DNA of 64,000 bases, from positions 2,790,001 to 2,854,000 of the forward strand of contig JAYKKR010000002.1 in assembly GCA_036971615.1 (NCBI GenBank), given 5' to 3'. Of the stretch, positions 24,165-36,619 are shown one piece after another. The notes beneath the pieces were generated by a model, which ran no database searches, was not told where the DNA came from, and saw nothing but the letters and a program-made list of their open reading frames with translations. The stretch comes from Amyloporia xantha (lineage: Eukaryota > Basidiomycota > Agaricomycetes > Polyporales > Adustoporiaceae). The position numbers and the translations under genes are program-made. The number at the start of each line of letters is the position of its first letter. Within the stretch, counting starts at the first letter, position 1.

Positions 24165-26684
24165 TCAAAGCACGTATCTGAAGTCCCTGTTCTGGATATC
24201 GGTGAGATCGAGGAAAGCCTGCCGCAGTATCAATCAGTCACAGGGCACCTGATAGCCAACAATCGGCGCACCTTGTCGACCCGCTTGTCCTTGTGCGTTG
24301 TCTCATCGGTGATGTACACGTCATCATACGTGGAGTCGTGCTCTTCTTGGTCGCGCTTTGCGTTCTGGCGCGCAAGATACCACCTAGTCACGAGGAGAAG
24401 CACACCCGACACGAACCAACAAGCCGAAAGGATTGCCCAGGGAACATGGTTTCTACAGAGCCGGCATCAAGTCAAGTCATTACAATAGTCTGCAACAATA
24501 CCCACCGAGGCTGGTACTTCGCTTCCCAATATTGTGGTCCAACGGCGTTACCGACTGCATAACCAACCATCACAACTGCATTCGTCGTCACGCCTGGGAA
24601 CATATAGAACCAATGAAACGTTAAATTCTCGGAGTGAGTTGAGGAGCTTACGCTTCGTGTGACCAGCGGTGGTTGCGCCAACCCATCCAAGCATGACCAC
24701 GAATGGAGCAATCTCGGTGACTGGGGGTGTAACCATCAATATCGACTTTGTGAAAGGCAGTATAGCACGTACTAGATATCCAATAGCAGAACAGCAATCC
24801 CACCCTGTCGCTCGAGGGCAATGAGTTCACGAGGATAGACCCGAGAATCGCAACGCAATATGCGAGCGCTGCAGAATAAGCTCGCCCGTAGGGCATGTAA
24901 GTCCCAGCGGTAACGGTGCAAAAGATAACGATCACTGTATGAAAACAACAATTAGATGAGTAAGTGAAGCCCTTGAGATGGTAGAAAAAAGTAGGATACA
25001 GACTCTCGACGACACCATCCACACAGCCAAGCAATGTCGTTTGCAGGTCGGTGAAGCCGAAACCCGCCACGATGATCTGTCGCTGGTTACTGAGCTGCAG
25101 GAAAGCAGCATAAGTCGACATAGTACAGTTATGTGAAGCCACTACTACTCGACACGTACCGAATTTGTGACATTCCTGGAGTCAAATATCAGTACAGCGT
25201 TAGACATAAGGGATAGGAAACAGACGCACGAAATTGCCGCAAAGAAGAAGAACAGCCAAGTCTTCGGGTCCTTGAAACATTCGATGAACCTACACTTCAA
25301 GTTGGCACACAACTCGCCAACAGAAAGACTACTACCTACTGTTCCTTCTTGAAGTGCTTGTTTTCCACACCAGCCTGGTTAACCTTAAGGCGTTCGACCG
25401 CAATCACCTTCTCCTCGGGAGTCAGGAACCAAGCGGTCGTCGGAGAGTCAGGGAAGAGGAACCTAGGTGACACAGGTTATCGGTGATCAATGAGAGCGCC
25501 GCTGTTTGTGAGTGAGTAAGACTTACCAGAAAAGAATGGAAACTACGAATGTAATTATTCCAGTGATGATCATTAACCTAGCAAGTAGCTATCCTTGAGA
25601 GCCCAACCATGGCTGGAAAGGAGAAACACATACCACTGCCAAGGCTGAAGCACGCTCGACTTTATGTGGAGGGTTCCATACGCGACGAGACCAAGCATGA
25701 TAATAGCAGCACCGTTCATCAAGACTGGGCACAAATGCCATTCAGCATCCAGCATCATGCGCGGAACCAAGCATCGAAAGACCTACACCAATATCCCACT
25801 CTTTGAGACTGTTCTTGGCGAGTGTAAAACATTGACGTGACGATCATGAATCCAGGAGTAATCGCGCCCTCGCAAATTCCGAGGAAGACACGGCACGCAA
25901 AGAGCTGGCCAAAGTCTTTCGCTGCGGCATGGCAGAGGAGCGCAACCGCCCAGATGAAGATATTGGCACTGTTACGAATCATTGGCACAAGTATTTCTGC
26001 TGATAGATACCTGGGATAGCTTACCTGACCCATTTTCCAACTGGAAGCCGTTGCAGTGCATAGTTTTGCGGAAACTCGAAACCCAAATAGAAGAGGTAGA
26101 AGATCGTCCCGAGCCAGTTGAATTGGCTTTGCGATAAATGGTCGCCCGTTCTGATTTCCACACGAAAGGCACACGTCGGAAAAACATTGTAAATCAGTGC
26201 CAACACTGTATAGGAAGTACAGTAAGGCTTACAATAGGCCTAAGACTGCAGATTGTCCAAGCGTGGTCTTGTCGGCGAACTGCATGCTACACAGGCCCTG
26301 TCATATAGTGTATGCCGCGGATATGACATGACGATACGTACAGATACATGACTGCATCACGGAGATTTAACATGGAGATCAGCGCCACAGAACGTGCAAG
26401 CCGAAGAAAACACACACCACACATAAGAGGCATCAAATGCAGGTCGATCTTGCGCCTGTAAAAATCAGCATCTTCCGCAACTACATCGACCTTACCACAT
26501 ACCTGATTCTCGCTGCCTCAGCAGGATCTATCGTGATGTCTTTCCCGGAGGTGAGCTGGGCGGCAACATCTACATCATAGGCTGCGACCACATCGTGCTC
26601 GCCACGCTTCTCAATGGACGAGCCAGAGCTGCTCAGAGTGGTGTCCACTGCATTGACGGACGGACGGTGCTTTTCGTCACTCAT
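24165..26684 (-). CDS. MFS transporter, anion:cation symporter family (Dal5/Tna1-like)
   Basis: Plasma-membrane proton symporter of organic anions (allantoate, nicotinate, pantothenate and similar in yeast relatives). ATG at 26684 starts MSDEKHRPSVNAVDTTLSSS; exon 1 ends at 26503, and the next exon gives RKIDLHLMPLMC. Later exons encode FADKTTLGQSAVLGL, QFNWLGTIFYLFYLGFEFPQ, ACRVFLGICEGAITPGFMIV, TSMFYTRQEQSQRVGYW, a central loop with FPDSPTTAWFLTPEEKVIAV and ERLKVNQAGVE, FIECFKDPKTWLFFFFA, then SDRVGLLFCYWI, APFVVMLGWVGATTAGHTKR, NAVVMVGYAVGNAVGPQYW and the last membrane segment, ending DLTDIQNRDFRYVL with TGA at 24165. These blocks are characteristic of the ACS family. More than ten short introns are present. 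Substrate is not predictable. Confidence 0.85.
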
Positions 26685-28140
26685 GGCGAGCAGGGGCTGA
26701 GAGAGGGTGAGAGCAAGCTGCTACTGGGCGGCATTGCCTCGCTGCACGTAGTTATAAGATTGTAGATTGCTGTCAATTTCCGAGCGCTCGGACACGGCAG
26801 AGCATGGCATGCCAGTGGTGGTGCGAACTCAATGCGAACGGAAGCTGATCATCACCTACTGTAGACGCCGTCAGAAAACGCCGTAGCCGAATGATCCCAA
26901 AAATATACACGTTCATTCGGGCTTCTCGTTGAACCTTGTTACCTGCCCATATTACCCAAGCATCCGAAGAATCGGACAACAGGCAGATTTCGAAAGTTTG
27001 AAGATACTTTTCACTGCAGGCTTGAAGCCTGGCCCGTTCCGACCTCGCTGTCGGAGCCCTAAGGAGAGTGTACTAAGATCCGGGCACGAGCATGCAAGAC
27101 GCGAACACACAGGTTTCACGAAGATCAGTGTGGAGCGATACCACTATTAGCGAGTCTGAGGATGTTATTTTCTGTTTAGGATCCCGGCCTGCGCGTGCCT
27201 GGCATTCTCGGAGTCTCAGCTCTCCTCTCGCAGTCGCCAGATCAAAGTTGGATCGCGATCGGTAACTATGATGTCGACTTCCCCGCGATCGACAGCTATA
27301 GGAATATCTACTGAATACCTGCTCCGCCATTCAACCTATAGATGAGAACCTCGACGGCACCTCTACATGTACACGACATGCCAATGAACTACCTTTCTAA
27401 GAATCTGAAAGATAATCTCGTTGACAGTCAATATTAGATATGCCAACTCGGTACGTGTGATATCTATCATGGTCATTCTGTGCCTGGCTTGCTGATCCAA
27501 CATCCGTTGCTCACGGAGGTGAGACAAACTGTGTCGGGCTTGAGTAACGATTCGCAGGATACGTACTCCGACCTGTGAGATCTAGATCTGATACTGTATT
27601 GTCCCCTCCATTGCTCAAGAAAGGGATTGACTAGCTATCTCAGGTTGTAGGATTTTGTACGTATGGCTGTGTCAAAAGGATGCCAACAGTGTGGCCTCCG
27701 ATTTGATGTTGTACTCAGACCCACCCTTTCAGGGCTGTGTGCGACCAAAATGGCAGTCTGGGTGCGAGACAAGGGCCACTCTCTCATGGAGAAAAACTCA
27801 GATGTCGAGATGTTGAGTTGGACCCATCTCTGATTTTGCCATGCTATCGCTCATACACTTGACACCTTGATAGGTGCGTGTCAGAATTGTGGAGCAGCAC
27901 TCTCGGACTCGGTGAGCAATCAACGGTCGATATCCTAATGCAAACGTTTTACCACTTCCAAAATATTATTCACCTGGCGAATCATATTCATGCTGAAAGA
28001 ATACGATCTTCATCTACTTGATCTTCATCAAACATCCCGAAAAGCATCCCCTGATGCTTTGGGAAGCCCTTCACACATGCAATCAGCCTATATGTCCATC
28101 TCTTTCCTCTTCGTCACTTCACCAATCCCATTGAATACTC
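26685..28140. other. Intergenic, no gene recognised
   Basis: Promoter of the MFS gene, then 1.3 kb with only short ORFs and no repeat ends that I can define. Confidence 0.4.
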
Positions 28141-28494
28141 TCATGATGTGGCTCCAGGTTCTCTCCGCCGAGGAGGTGGGATGGGTTTAGGTCTGTCCTC
28201 CGATGGCCGGACGTACAGCGGCGCCTCGTCACCATCACCCAGAACATGATGCTGGTGACTGGGTTGAAGGCCTTCCGGGTCCAATAGGTGCGAAACGAGG
28301 TCTTTCACGACCAGCAAGATAAAATCCCTTTCCTTGTCTCTGTTGGCGGCCAGTTTTGCGTTTCTCTGTATGCTGTCCACCGTCGCTATAAGCAGCGTCG
28401 CCGTCAGGACCTTTTGAACGACAATTCCTGGGGTGCCGCCCGGACTCTCCGTGCAGTCTGTGATTCTTTCTTCATGAGCTTCCATGATGACCAT
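28141..28494 (-). CDS. Small hypothetical protein, single exon
   Basis: An uninterrupted 117-codon frame from ATG 28494. It begins MVIMEAHEERITDCTESPGG, continues with VVQKVLTATLLIATVDSIQR, then NRDKERDFILLVVKDLVSHL, and ends in a Pro/Arg-rich tail (RPKPIPPPRRREP). The middle is amphipathic helix-like. A TATA box (TATAAAAA on the minus strand) lies about 60 bases upstream, which favours a real transcript. No family is recognised. It could be a surviving fragment of a larger gene. Confidence 0.45.
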   Translation of the reverse strand: MVIMEAHEERITDCTESPGGTPGIVVQKVLTATLLIATVDSIQRNAKLAANRDKERDFILLVVKDLVSHLLDPEGLQPSHQHHVLGDGDEAPLYVRPSEDRPKPIPPPRRREPGATS

Positions 28495-28553
28495 GAGCGC
28501 TGGTTCGTAGTGGAGAAGTTTTTAAGTGATGCATTCATTACTGAATGCCCTGG

Positions 28554-28561
28554 TTTTTATA
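28554..28561 (-). promoter_or_regulatory. TATA box upstream of the small ORF
   Basis: TATAAAAA on the minus strand, 60 bases before the ATG at 28494. A 7-bp inverted repeat (GCATTCA/TGAATGC) lies between it and the start. Confidence 0.4.
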
Positions 28562-30887
28562 TTCAGAGATGACCGGGACCCGCCACAATTTCGATACAGG
28601 TACCTTGGTAGAAATGCATGTCAGAACAATAGATTATGTTCCGAGTTGAAACCGATTGCTGTTAGGTTGCTAGGGCATTCTGACAGTCTCAGATGAATAT
28701 CTTGTGTGCTTTCAGTAGTGAAATTGAGCACTTTCATATTACGATCCAGAAAGTGGCCGATAGCTCGTTGGCCTTGCTGTCCAGATAATAATTCTCCGCC
28801 CTGAGTGGCGCGCGCCACACATGATCTTTAAATGGCCGCACAGCGGAACGCTATCTTCTGACCGCTCGTCACCGGAAGCAGTTTGCATCCATACGTAGGA
28901 AACTGCTGCACTTCTAAAATATCTAGACGCCTTCGTTGATTATTACAATAGGGAAAGATGATCGTCAGGAGTCAGGAGAAGCGATTCATATGGAACCGTT
29001 TCGAGAATTGTACATCACTTCTTTGGGCGATATCAATCGTACTCGGTATCCTCCAGCCACACAATTGCCCGGGCGACCTATTCTTGAAGTGTTCGCGAAG
29101 TCGACGAGCGTTTCTACCCCGCTTTACGGTTTACCCGTCCGATTGAAGACGCTTGACTACACCGCATTTGTGGTTCTGAGCTGACCTTCAGCCTCCATGT
29201 TTGACGCCGAATGGTTATTCAGTCATATGGAAAGCCGCTTCTTCGTATGTTCTTGCGGATATAGAAAGTCCACGAAGGTGGCTTCCATGTCGATGCCCAG
29301 GCGAAGGATATGCCGAGTCTCTCCCGTGCCAGAAATGTGCCATATGGTTATTTCAAGTACAGCCCTCGACCACACCAGAATTAGGAAGTCGATTCTGAGC
29401 GCGCTTGCTTGCTTACTGTTATCGCAGATTCCTTGCTGCAAATTCGCATGAAGATGTGATCCTGCCTATATATAGCCACGGAGCCGGTATCCTGAGACCA
29501 TGGAAGCCGTCCATTGAGCGAAGCTGGATGAGGAAATATTCGCGGGAGTAATCAGTCGCCTGGCGTTCTAGGGAGGCCAGAATATGAGCGTCAAGAACAG
29601 CGCCAATAATATTACCTGCGTTGCTCCGTGGTGGAATGGCGACACATGTTCAGAGACACTTGCCAGTACTGCGTGGAACGCCAAGACTTACAGCGAGCGT
29701 GCAAACCTGTTCGGACGACACTCGAAATCTCCGCGAGCAGCCAGTCCGACGAGAAGGGACCAGATTCATTCAGGAGACACATCCTACTTACAGCAATGAT
29801 GAAACGGACCTTGACTAGTTGGATGTCCTGGCACTCGCAGAATCATCAACGCAAAATCATCATCATAGCGAGGACATGCAAGACATAAACAATCCTCTCG
29901 AGGCCAAATATGTACCGTGATCTGTGGCACTGTCTCGGTATCGGTATTCACGGGCATGGAGACGACACAAGACGCTCGGTAATTGAATTTTGATCTGAGT
30001 CCGACAGGCTCCAAAATAGAATCAGGATGAACAAGAGAAAAAAGATGCTTGAGGTGACAGACCAAAATCTTGACTCGGAACAACCAATGTGGTGAGCACA
30101 ATTGCCAGTTACGGAGGAGTGGGTAATGATCCATAGGTTCGATGCGATCGCATCCCGCAGAAGTCACACACATACAGGGATTGGTAAGTGAGCGAGGACA
30201 ATGCCGGCCGGGCCGTATTCAATCACTATTTCATGAAAGGCTACAGATTCCGGTAACGGGGCGGTGCATGAAACCTGTGCATCAGGACAAAGGGAAGGCA
30301 ACACAAGAAGATCATGCCACCGCAATATCAGAATCGAACGAAACGGTCTGCAATGGCTGAATGAGCTCTCATCGTGTGGTTAGATCGGAAAATATCTGTA
30401 TACCCACCAGAGAGCACCATAAATCTCACCTTTTATGCCCATCCCCGGAATGTCTGTCACCTCATGTTGGCAGAAAACTAAATATTGACCATGACTTTTG
30501 TACTGGTGGTATTTGGGCGGAGGACGCGGGAGGTTATTGATTAAATCATGTTTACTGATGCCTGCACATGCCGAAATTCTGTCCTTGCTCGTGTCAACAT
30601 GGCCAGTGTTCAGAGTACTATGAAGGGTAGCACGTAACCATGAAGCTTTAGATGCCCTTTCCCAAAGTATGAAGTGGTTTCATAAGTCAACCTCTGTGGA
30701 GGCCCCATTCTCTCTTGCAGTATTTGCCTACAGAGCTGAGTTGAAGCGCAATGGCAGTCGCAGAGATGGCGACAGTTCTGGGACAGTGGGAATGTCGGAT
30801 GGAAGCGCTCGTCCGGATTCACTTCGACTACCGTACACTAGCGTACACTGGTCCTCTAACTATACACTGTGGTCCATCCAGTTCGCT
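28562..30887. other. Long intergenic tract, no gene recognised
   Basis: Many short ORFs on both strands without motifs, including a 129-codon minus-strand frame at 29784-30173. The base composition and broken frames look like old decayed sequence; the last 200 bases are the promoter of the phosphatase gene. Confidence 0.4.
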
Positions 30888-33800
30888 ATGGACGCTATCC
30901 GGGTTGCGAAGGTTCAGTGTGCATTTACTAAACTACATCGTGTTACAACTCTGATTACCTGAATACTCTCCAGGTTGAAGGGGTTATCTGCAGCAAGGCG
31001 GGCAGCGCGTCCTCTGGGACCGTACATCTGACCGCACACCACCTTATATTCCATTATGATGATGCAGAGAAGGAGGAGATGTGGGTCAGTCTTCTCTGCA
31101 GGACTTCCTGAACATTTCATGACTCTGTCTATCAGATTCCATACCCGTTGATCTCGCTGGTTACGCGTCTGCCACTTACCCTACAAGGGCTATGTCCCCT
31201 CACCATCCGCACACGGACGTTTGAGACAGTTACATTAGTCTTCACTACGGAGCAGGATGCCGTCGACGTCTTCGACAGCGTGAAAGAACTAACTGTTGCT
31301 AGTGCGTGCGTTCTGCGAATGCTTGTCTGTGAGATGCTCAATCCTCCCGCAGCGTCTGTGACCCAGCTGTATGCATTCTACTATGTGCCAAATCCGCCAT
31401 ACACGTCACAGAATGGATGGTCGCTGTACTCGCCTCGGGAAGAGTTCGGACGAATGGGAGTAGGCTCTCGGACTAAGGCTTGGAGATTCACTGACATTAA
31501 CAAAGATTACTCGGTATGTAAAGTTGGGTCCTGACTTGCAATCTGTCCATTCATAACCTTTAGTTGAACTAGTTCTCTCCGACATATCCTGCACGGTTTG
31601 TGGTTCCAACACGCATTAGCGACACGACCCTACAGTATGCTGCGAAATACCGCAGTAAAGCACGTTTACCGGTGCTGACTTATCTTCACTGGACCAATTT
31701 TGTGCGTCATTTGTGCTGCCCTGCGCTTGACAAAACGTTTAAATGTCTTCTAACAGGGAAGCATAACACGGTCTAGTCAGCCTATGGTAGGCCTGACGAA
31801 CAACCGCTCCATCCAAGATGAGAAGCTCATCGAAGCTATCTTTCAATCACACTGGTCGCCCGAATCACGCGCTGCGAATATTCCAGTGTACGGAGCAACG
31901 TGTACGAACTTGATCATCGACGCCCGGCCAACAACCAACGCAATGGCCAATACTGCAAAAGGTGCGGGTACTGAGAACATGGACCACTACAAGGATGCGA
32001 AGAAGGCCTACCTCGGCATCGACAACATTCACGTCATGCGAGAATCCCTGGGCAAGGTGGTAGAAGCACTGAGGGAGGCAGATGCTGTACCCGCTACTGC
32101 CCGTAATCTTGGGTCTGAGCTTGCCGGCGATGGCTTGATTGCACCTGTACTCGATAGGCAATCATTGCGAAGATCAGGTTGGCTCAAACATATCTCAGCG
32201 ATTATGGAAGGCTCGCTCCTAATTGCTCGGAACATTCATGTCAACTCTTCCCACGTCCTCATTCACTGTTCAGACGGTTGGGACAGAACAGCACAACTCT
32301 CCTCATTGTCTCAACTCTGCTTGGACCCCTTCTATCGAACTGTCCGCGGCTTTCAAATACTAGTTGAGAAAGAATGGCTATCATTTGGTCATAAATTCCT
32401 TGACCGTTGCGGGCACCTCTCTTCAGAGAAATTCTTCCTTGCTCCGGTTGAGAATACAGGTGGCGGAAGCGGTGCAGAGGCTGCACAGGCATTCTTAGCT
32501 TCAGTCCAGAACAGGTTCGCGTCTCAAAACCACCTCAAAGAGACTAGTCCTGTCTTCCACCAATGGCTCGAATGCGTACGGCAGGTACAGCGCCAATTTC
32601 CGGAGCGGTTCGAATTCAACGAGCGATTCCTTCGGCAGCTGCACTATCACCTCTACTCTTGTCAATTTGGTTCATTTTTGTTCAATAGCGAACGCGAGCG
32701 GAGGGTAGAAGATGGTGGCACACCCCCGTGTGAACGGACAGTGAGCGTATGGGATTTCTTCAATTCGCCACCCGAGGCATCTTTGAATCTGAATCCAGAC
32801 TATGATCCTACTTTGGACGATGCATCGAGTCGTGCGCCGAAGGCGGACATGGGTGTGCTCCTGCCAAATCCCAAAGACGTCCGTTTCTGGCACGAGCTGT
32901 ACGGCCGCACGGATGAGGAGATGAATGGCAAGTTCGTTGTACGTCAGCTTGCGCAAGAGCCAGAATTTGCTGGACCTATAGAAAGGTCCACGGACGATCC
33001 TGTGACCAGCCATGGTACGGTACCGGCTTCTATTCCGCTCCCACCATCTCCTGGACTATCATCGTCTCCTAGTATCTCTGCAACTCAATCATCTACTCGG
33101 TGGACTGCTGAAAAGAGCAATTCACCATCTCCCCAAGCATCACCGCTGAGTGCGCCCACTCTTGTGCAAGATGTCCCCCGGACAAGGCACGAGAGCATGC
33201 GTGGCTTCGACCCTCCACTCTCAACAACTCGCAAGTCTCAAGGCCCGGGAGCCCCTCCCCGCACGCCTTCGCCGGCGGCCCGCTCATCTACACCATCGCG
33301 TTCCGCTTCAGGCACACAGGTCACGGACATCTTCTCTAGCAGTGGTGTGCGTTCCATGTGGGGCCGCTTCTCTTCAAATGCAACAGCCGCCCTCTCTGTT
33401 GTACAGGATGCCGCGAAGGATTTCAAGGGGCTCACTCTTGTGTCAGGAAATGCTGAAGAAGCACAAGGTGGAGAGCTTAAGGGTCGTGAGGAGATCGGTG
33501 CGTGGGGCCAAGACCCTCAATATGAGAGGCGACCTTCATCACCCCGCCCACCGGGAACAGCGTACACTGTCGGGCCGAGCTCTGCCAATCCGTGGTCTAC
33601 AACGAAAGCACGTCCCAATATGCCTTCTATGTTCCTCGACAATCCGTGGAGCACGCCCGAGTCTACGCCTGAGCCGCGCTCATTGGAAGCACTGTCTGTA
33701 ATGTCAAGCACACTACCTACGGACCCGACGATCGCATTACCCAGTGCAGGGCGGCCGCCTATAGGTATTCCCGATACTATATCGACATCTGAAAACGTAG

Positions 33801-33904
33801 CAAGCGCTCGTTCTTATCCATCCCCGCCCCCTTCTGCGCCAGCTGTTACGTGTCCTGCGGACCCGCCATCCTCATCAGACCCCCTTGGGGTAGGACTTTT
33901 GTAG
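30888..33904 (+). CDS. Myotubularin-family phosphoinositide 3-phosphatase (YMR1-like)
   Basis: Removes the 3-phosphate from PI3P and PI(3,5)P2 on endosomal and vacuolar membranes. Exons 30888-30911, 30974-31084, 31136-31301, 31353-31513, 31573-31701 and 31757-33904 keep phase and give 912 residues. The N-terminus is a PH-GRAM domain (VEGVICSKAGSASSGTVHLT, LIFHYDDAEKEEMW, PYPLISLVTRLPL). The catalytic domain has YRSKARLPVLTYLHW, SSQPMVGL, and the CX5R signature HCSDGWDRT (Cys 368, Arg 374), which is the myotubularin version of the phosphatase loop, so the enzyme should be active. The last 300 residues are Pro/Ser-rich and disordered. The first exon codes only eight residues; the start is the nearest ATG that joins the GRAM domain. 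Confidence 0.9.
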
Positions 33905-34286
33905 CTTGCCAGTATTCGCACCTGTGCTGTATTCATTATACGTCTCCGCAACTTATATTAGATGTCTCGATTTTTTTGTGTATTGCGATGCAAGCGTGTA
34001 TGCGAAAGAATTCCCATTGTAATCTTCGTTCTCATGGGGAATTCAGGTCTACCTGAGTATCTGAGAACATTCAAGACGTTGTGTGGACCCGAAGTGCAGT
34101 CCCTGCAGAACATGTATGCTTCCCAGAAAAAAATCCCGTATCGAACGAGGGGAACTTGAACCTGAAATGGCGTGCTGGGCGGTACACGGGGTCCGTGGCA
34201 GTCAGACATAAACCTGCTGCAAATTCTCTCAGCCCTCACCTGTTCGGTCCTCATCTCTCTTCCTCCCTCTCACTACCCTCCTCACC
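33905..34286. other. Intergenic: phosphatase 3' flank and SAM synthetase promoter
   Basis: Short spacer between two same-strand genes. It ends in a CT-rich tract (34250-34283) just before the CACCATG start context, typical of strongly expressed basidiomycete genes. Confidence 0.5.
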
Positions 34287-35801
34287 ATGTCTGCCAACGG
34301 TTCTGTTCGTGCTGCTGCTCTTGCGCCTGGCCATTTCCTGTTCACCTCCGAGTCCGTAGGTGAAGGACATCCTGGTTGGTCGATTTCCATGAATTAAGTA
34401 GGCAGTATTAGTCTGACTGTTAGAGCAGATAAGATTTGCGACCAAGTATCCGATGCTATTGTGAGTCCTGTGGGGTTTTATGACACGGCAACTTCTGGTA
34501 CTGAATTAGGTCTATCTAAATCCAGCTCGATGCTTGTTTGGCGCAGGACCCTTTCTCGAAGGTTGCTTGCGAGACTGCGTCAAAGACTGGTATGATCATG
34601 GTGTTCGGAGAAATCACCACGAAGGGTCAAATCGACTACCAGAAGGTCATCCGGGAGACGATCAAGCAGATCGGGTACGATGACTCCTCGAAAGGGTTCG
34701 ACTACAAGACTTGCAACATTCTCGTTGCCATTGAGCAGCAGTCACCGGATATTGCGCAGGGTCTTGACCACGGCGCGCTCGAGCATATCGGTGCTGGTGA
34801 CCAGGGTATCATGTTTGGATACGCCACGGACGAGACTCCGGAGTACATGCCCCTTACCCTTGTACTTGCCCACCGCTTGAACGAGGCTATGGCTGTCGCC
34901 CGTCGTGCTGGTGTTCTCCCTTGGCTACGTCCAGACTCGAAGACGCAAGTGACCATCGAGTACAAGAAGGATGGTGGTGCGACGATCCCTCTCCGCGTCG
35001 ACACAATCGTCGTCTCGACGCAGCACGCAGAGGAGATCTCCACTGAGGAATTGCGCAAGGAGATCATGGAGAAGATCGTCAAGCAGGTTATTCCCGCCAA
35101 CCTGTTGGACGAGCGCACCGTGTACCACGTATGAATTCAATCATCATTGCTTGTTTGATTTTGACTGAGCGATTATGTAGATTCAACCTTCAGGTCGTTT
35201 CGTCATCGGTGGACCCCAGGGTGATGCTGGTCTCACCGGCCGTAAGATCATCGTCGACACATACGGTGGATGGGGTGCTCACGGAGGTGGTGCCTTCTCT
35301 GGCAAGGACTGGTCGAAGGTTGACCGCTCTGCCGCATACACTGCTCGCTGGATTGGTACGTATCCCTAGGTTCTTGGGACGCGTAATTTGGGTTTAACAA
35401 ATCATATTACAGCCAAGTCGTTGGTAGCAGCCGGCATTGCTCGCCGAGCACTGGTCCAGCTCTCGTACGCCATCGGTGTTGCCGAGCCTCTGTCCATCTA
35501 CGTCGACACGTACAGCACGGGCAAGAAGACGGACGAGGAGCTTGTCGATATTATCCGCAAGAACTTCGACCTGCGACCTGGTGTTATCGGTATGTTACTT
35601 CATCCTTTCCCTTGAATAATCCTTAAGTGCTTTGACATTTCAGTACAACAACTCGGTCTGCAAAAGCCCCAGTACCGCAAGACGGCCTCATATGGCCACT
35701 TCGGTGAGGCCTCTCACATACAATGTTTTCTAAATGATATTTATGATATCCCAGGTAACCCGGAGTACTCATGGGAGCAGCCCAAGAAGCTTCAGCTGTA
35801 A
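34287..35801 (+). CDS. SAM2: S-adenosylmethionine synthetase (methionine adenosyltransferase)
   Basis: Makes S-adenosylmethionine from methionine and ATP in the cytosol. Seven exons, 34287-34374, 34429-34460, 34526-35128, 35181-35355, 35413-35589, 35644-35703 and 35755-35801, give 393 residues, the usual length. Hallmarks are [20 protein letters not shown] at the N-terminus, the ATP-binding [15 protein letters not shown]-like [33 protein letters not shown], the P-loop-like [19 protein letters not shown], and the C-terminal [20 protein letters not shown]. All catalytic motifs are intact. The start context is CACCATG. The very short second exon (32 nt) splits the GHPDK motif. Confidence 0.97.
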
Positions 35802-36619
35802 GCTGTGAGCGTTTTCGTCTGCTGTATCTGTTTGCTTGCGCTATGTAGCATTTGCATATGAAGTTCATCCTTCACCGCACCGGAAGTTCATCCTTCCGCC
35901 TATTTATCATCACGTTGCATTGTGTTCTAGATGATATACCTACCCACCGTCCCCTCACTCCCTTCCGTCTGGTTTGGCTGCGCCGCTACTCCTATCACCC
36001 ACACGCACGTCCCGTCCCGTCATGACATTCATGCGTCCACACGTCCTTACGCCACATCAGATCCCCAGCAGATCCGGTGTGGTGGAAACCACTTACAGTA
36101 CATGCTGGCTATACCGATGATTCATAATGCTGTATGTAATAGCTGGAGAAGAATACAATCCGCGTTCAACCGCGAAAGCTTGTTTTTGCGTGCTTATGTT
36201 TAATATGCATTGGCATCGTGGTACGTTGGTACATTGAAAGTACAAGGTAAAAATGGATCACAAACGGAATAATCCCTTTCTTCTTCTACTTCGGTGCAAT
36301 TTTGCATGTAAGTTATGCGAGGAGCTCGCGATTTTCATAATGGGAGAAGTGATGATCGATCCATATATGTATAAACATACATGCTAGTTTCAAAATCAAC
36401 GAGGTCGACGCTCGTCCCAGTCTCCTTCAGACCGTTGTCTTTCACGAATATTCAACGTTCAATTACCAAATATAAGTTGTCTGACATAGCAACTTTCTGT
36501 CTTGAATGAGTCGGCGCAATATGGGCATACTTTTCCTCGAGTACATTCAGAATACACTGTAATGTGAATGCTAAAAATCGCGTGCGGCTTGCCAGTTTTG
36601 GTTCAATCACGTGCTTACT
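35802..36619. other. Intergenic after SAM synthetase
   Basis: 3' flank, with an AT-rich stretch 36200-36560. No gene is seen. It leads directly into the second arm of the inverted duplication. Confidence 0.45.
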
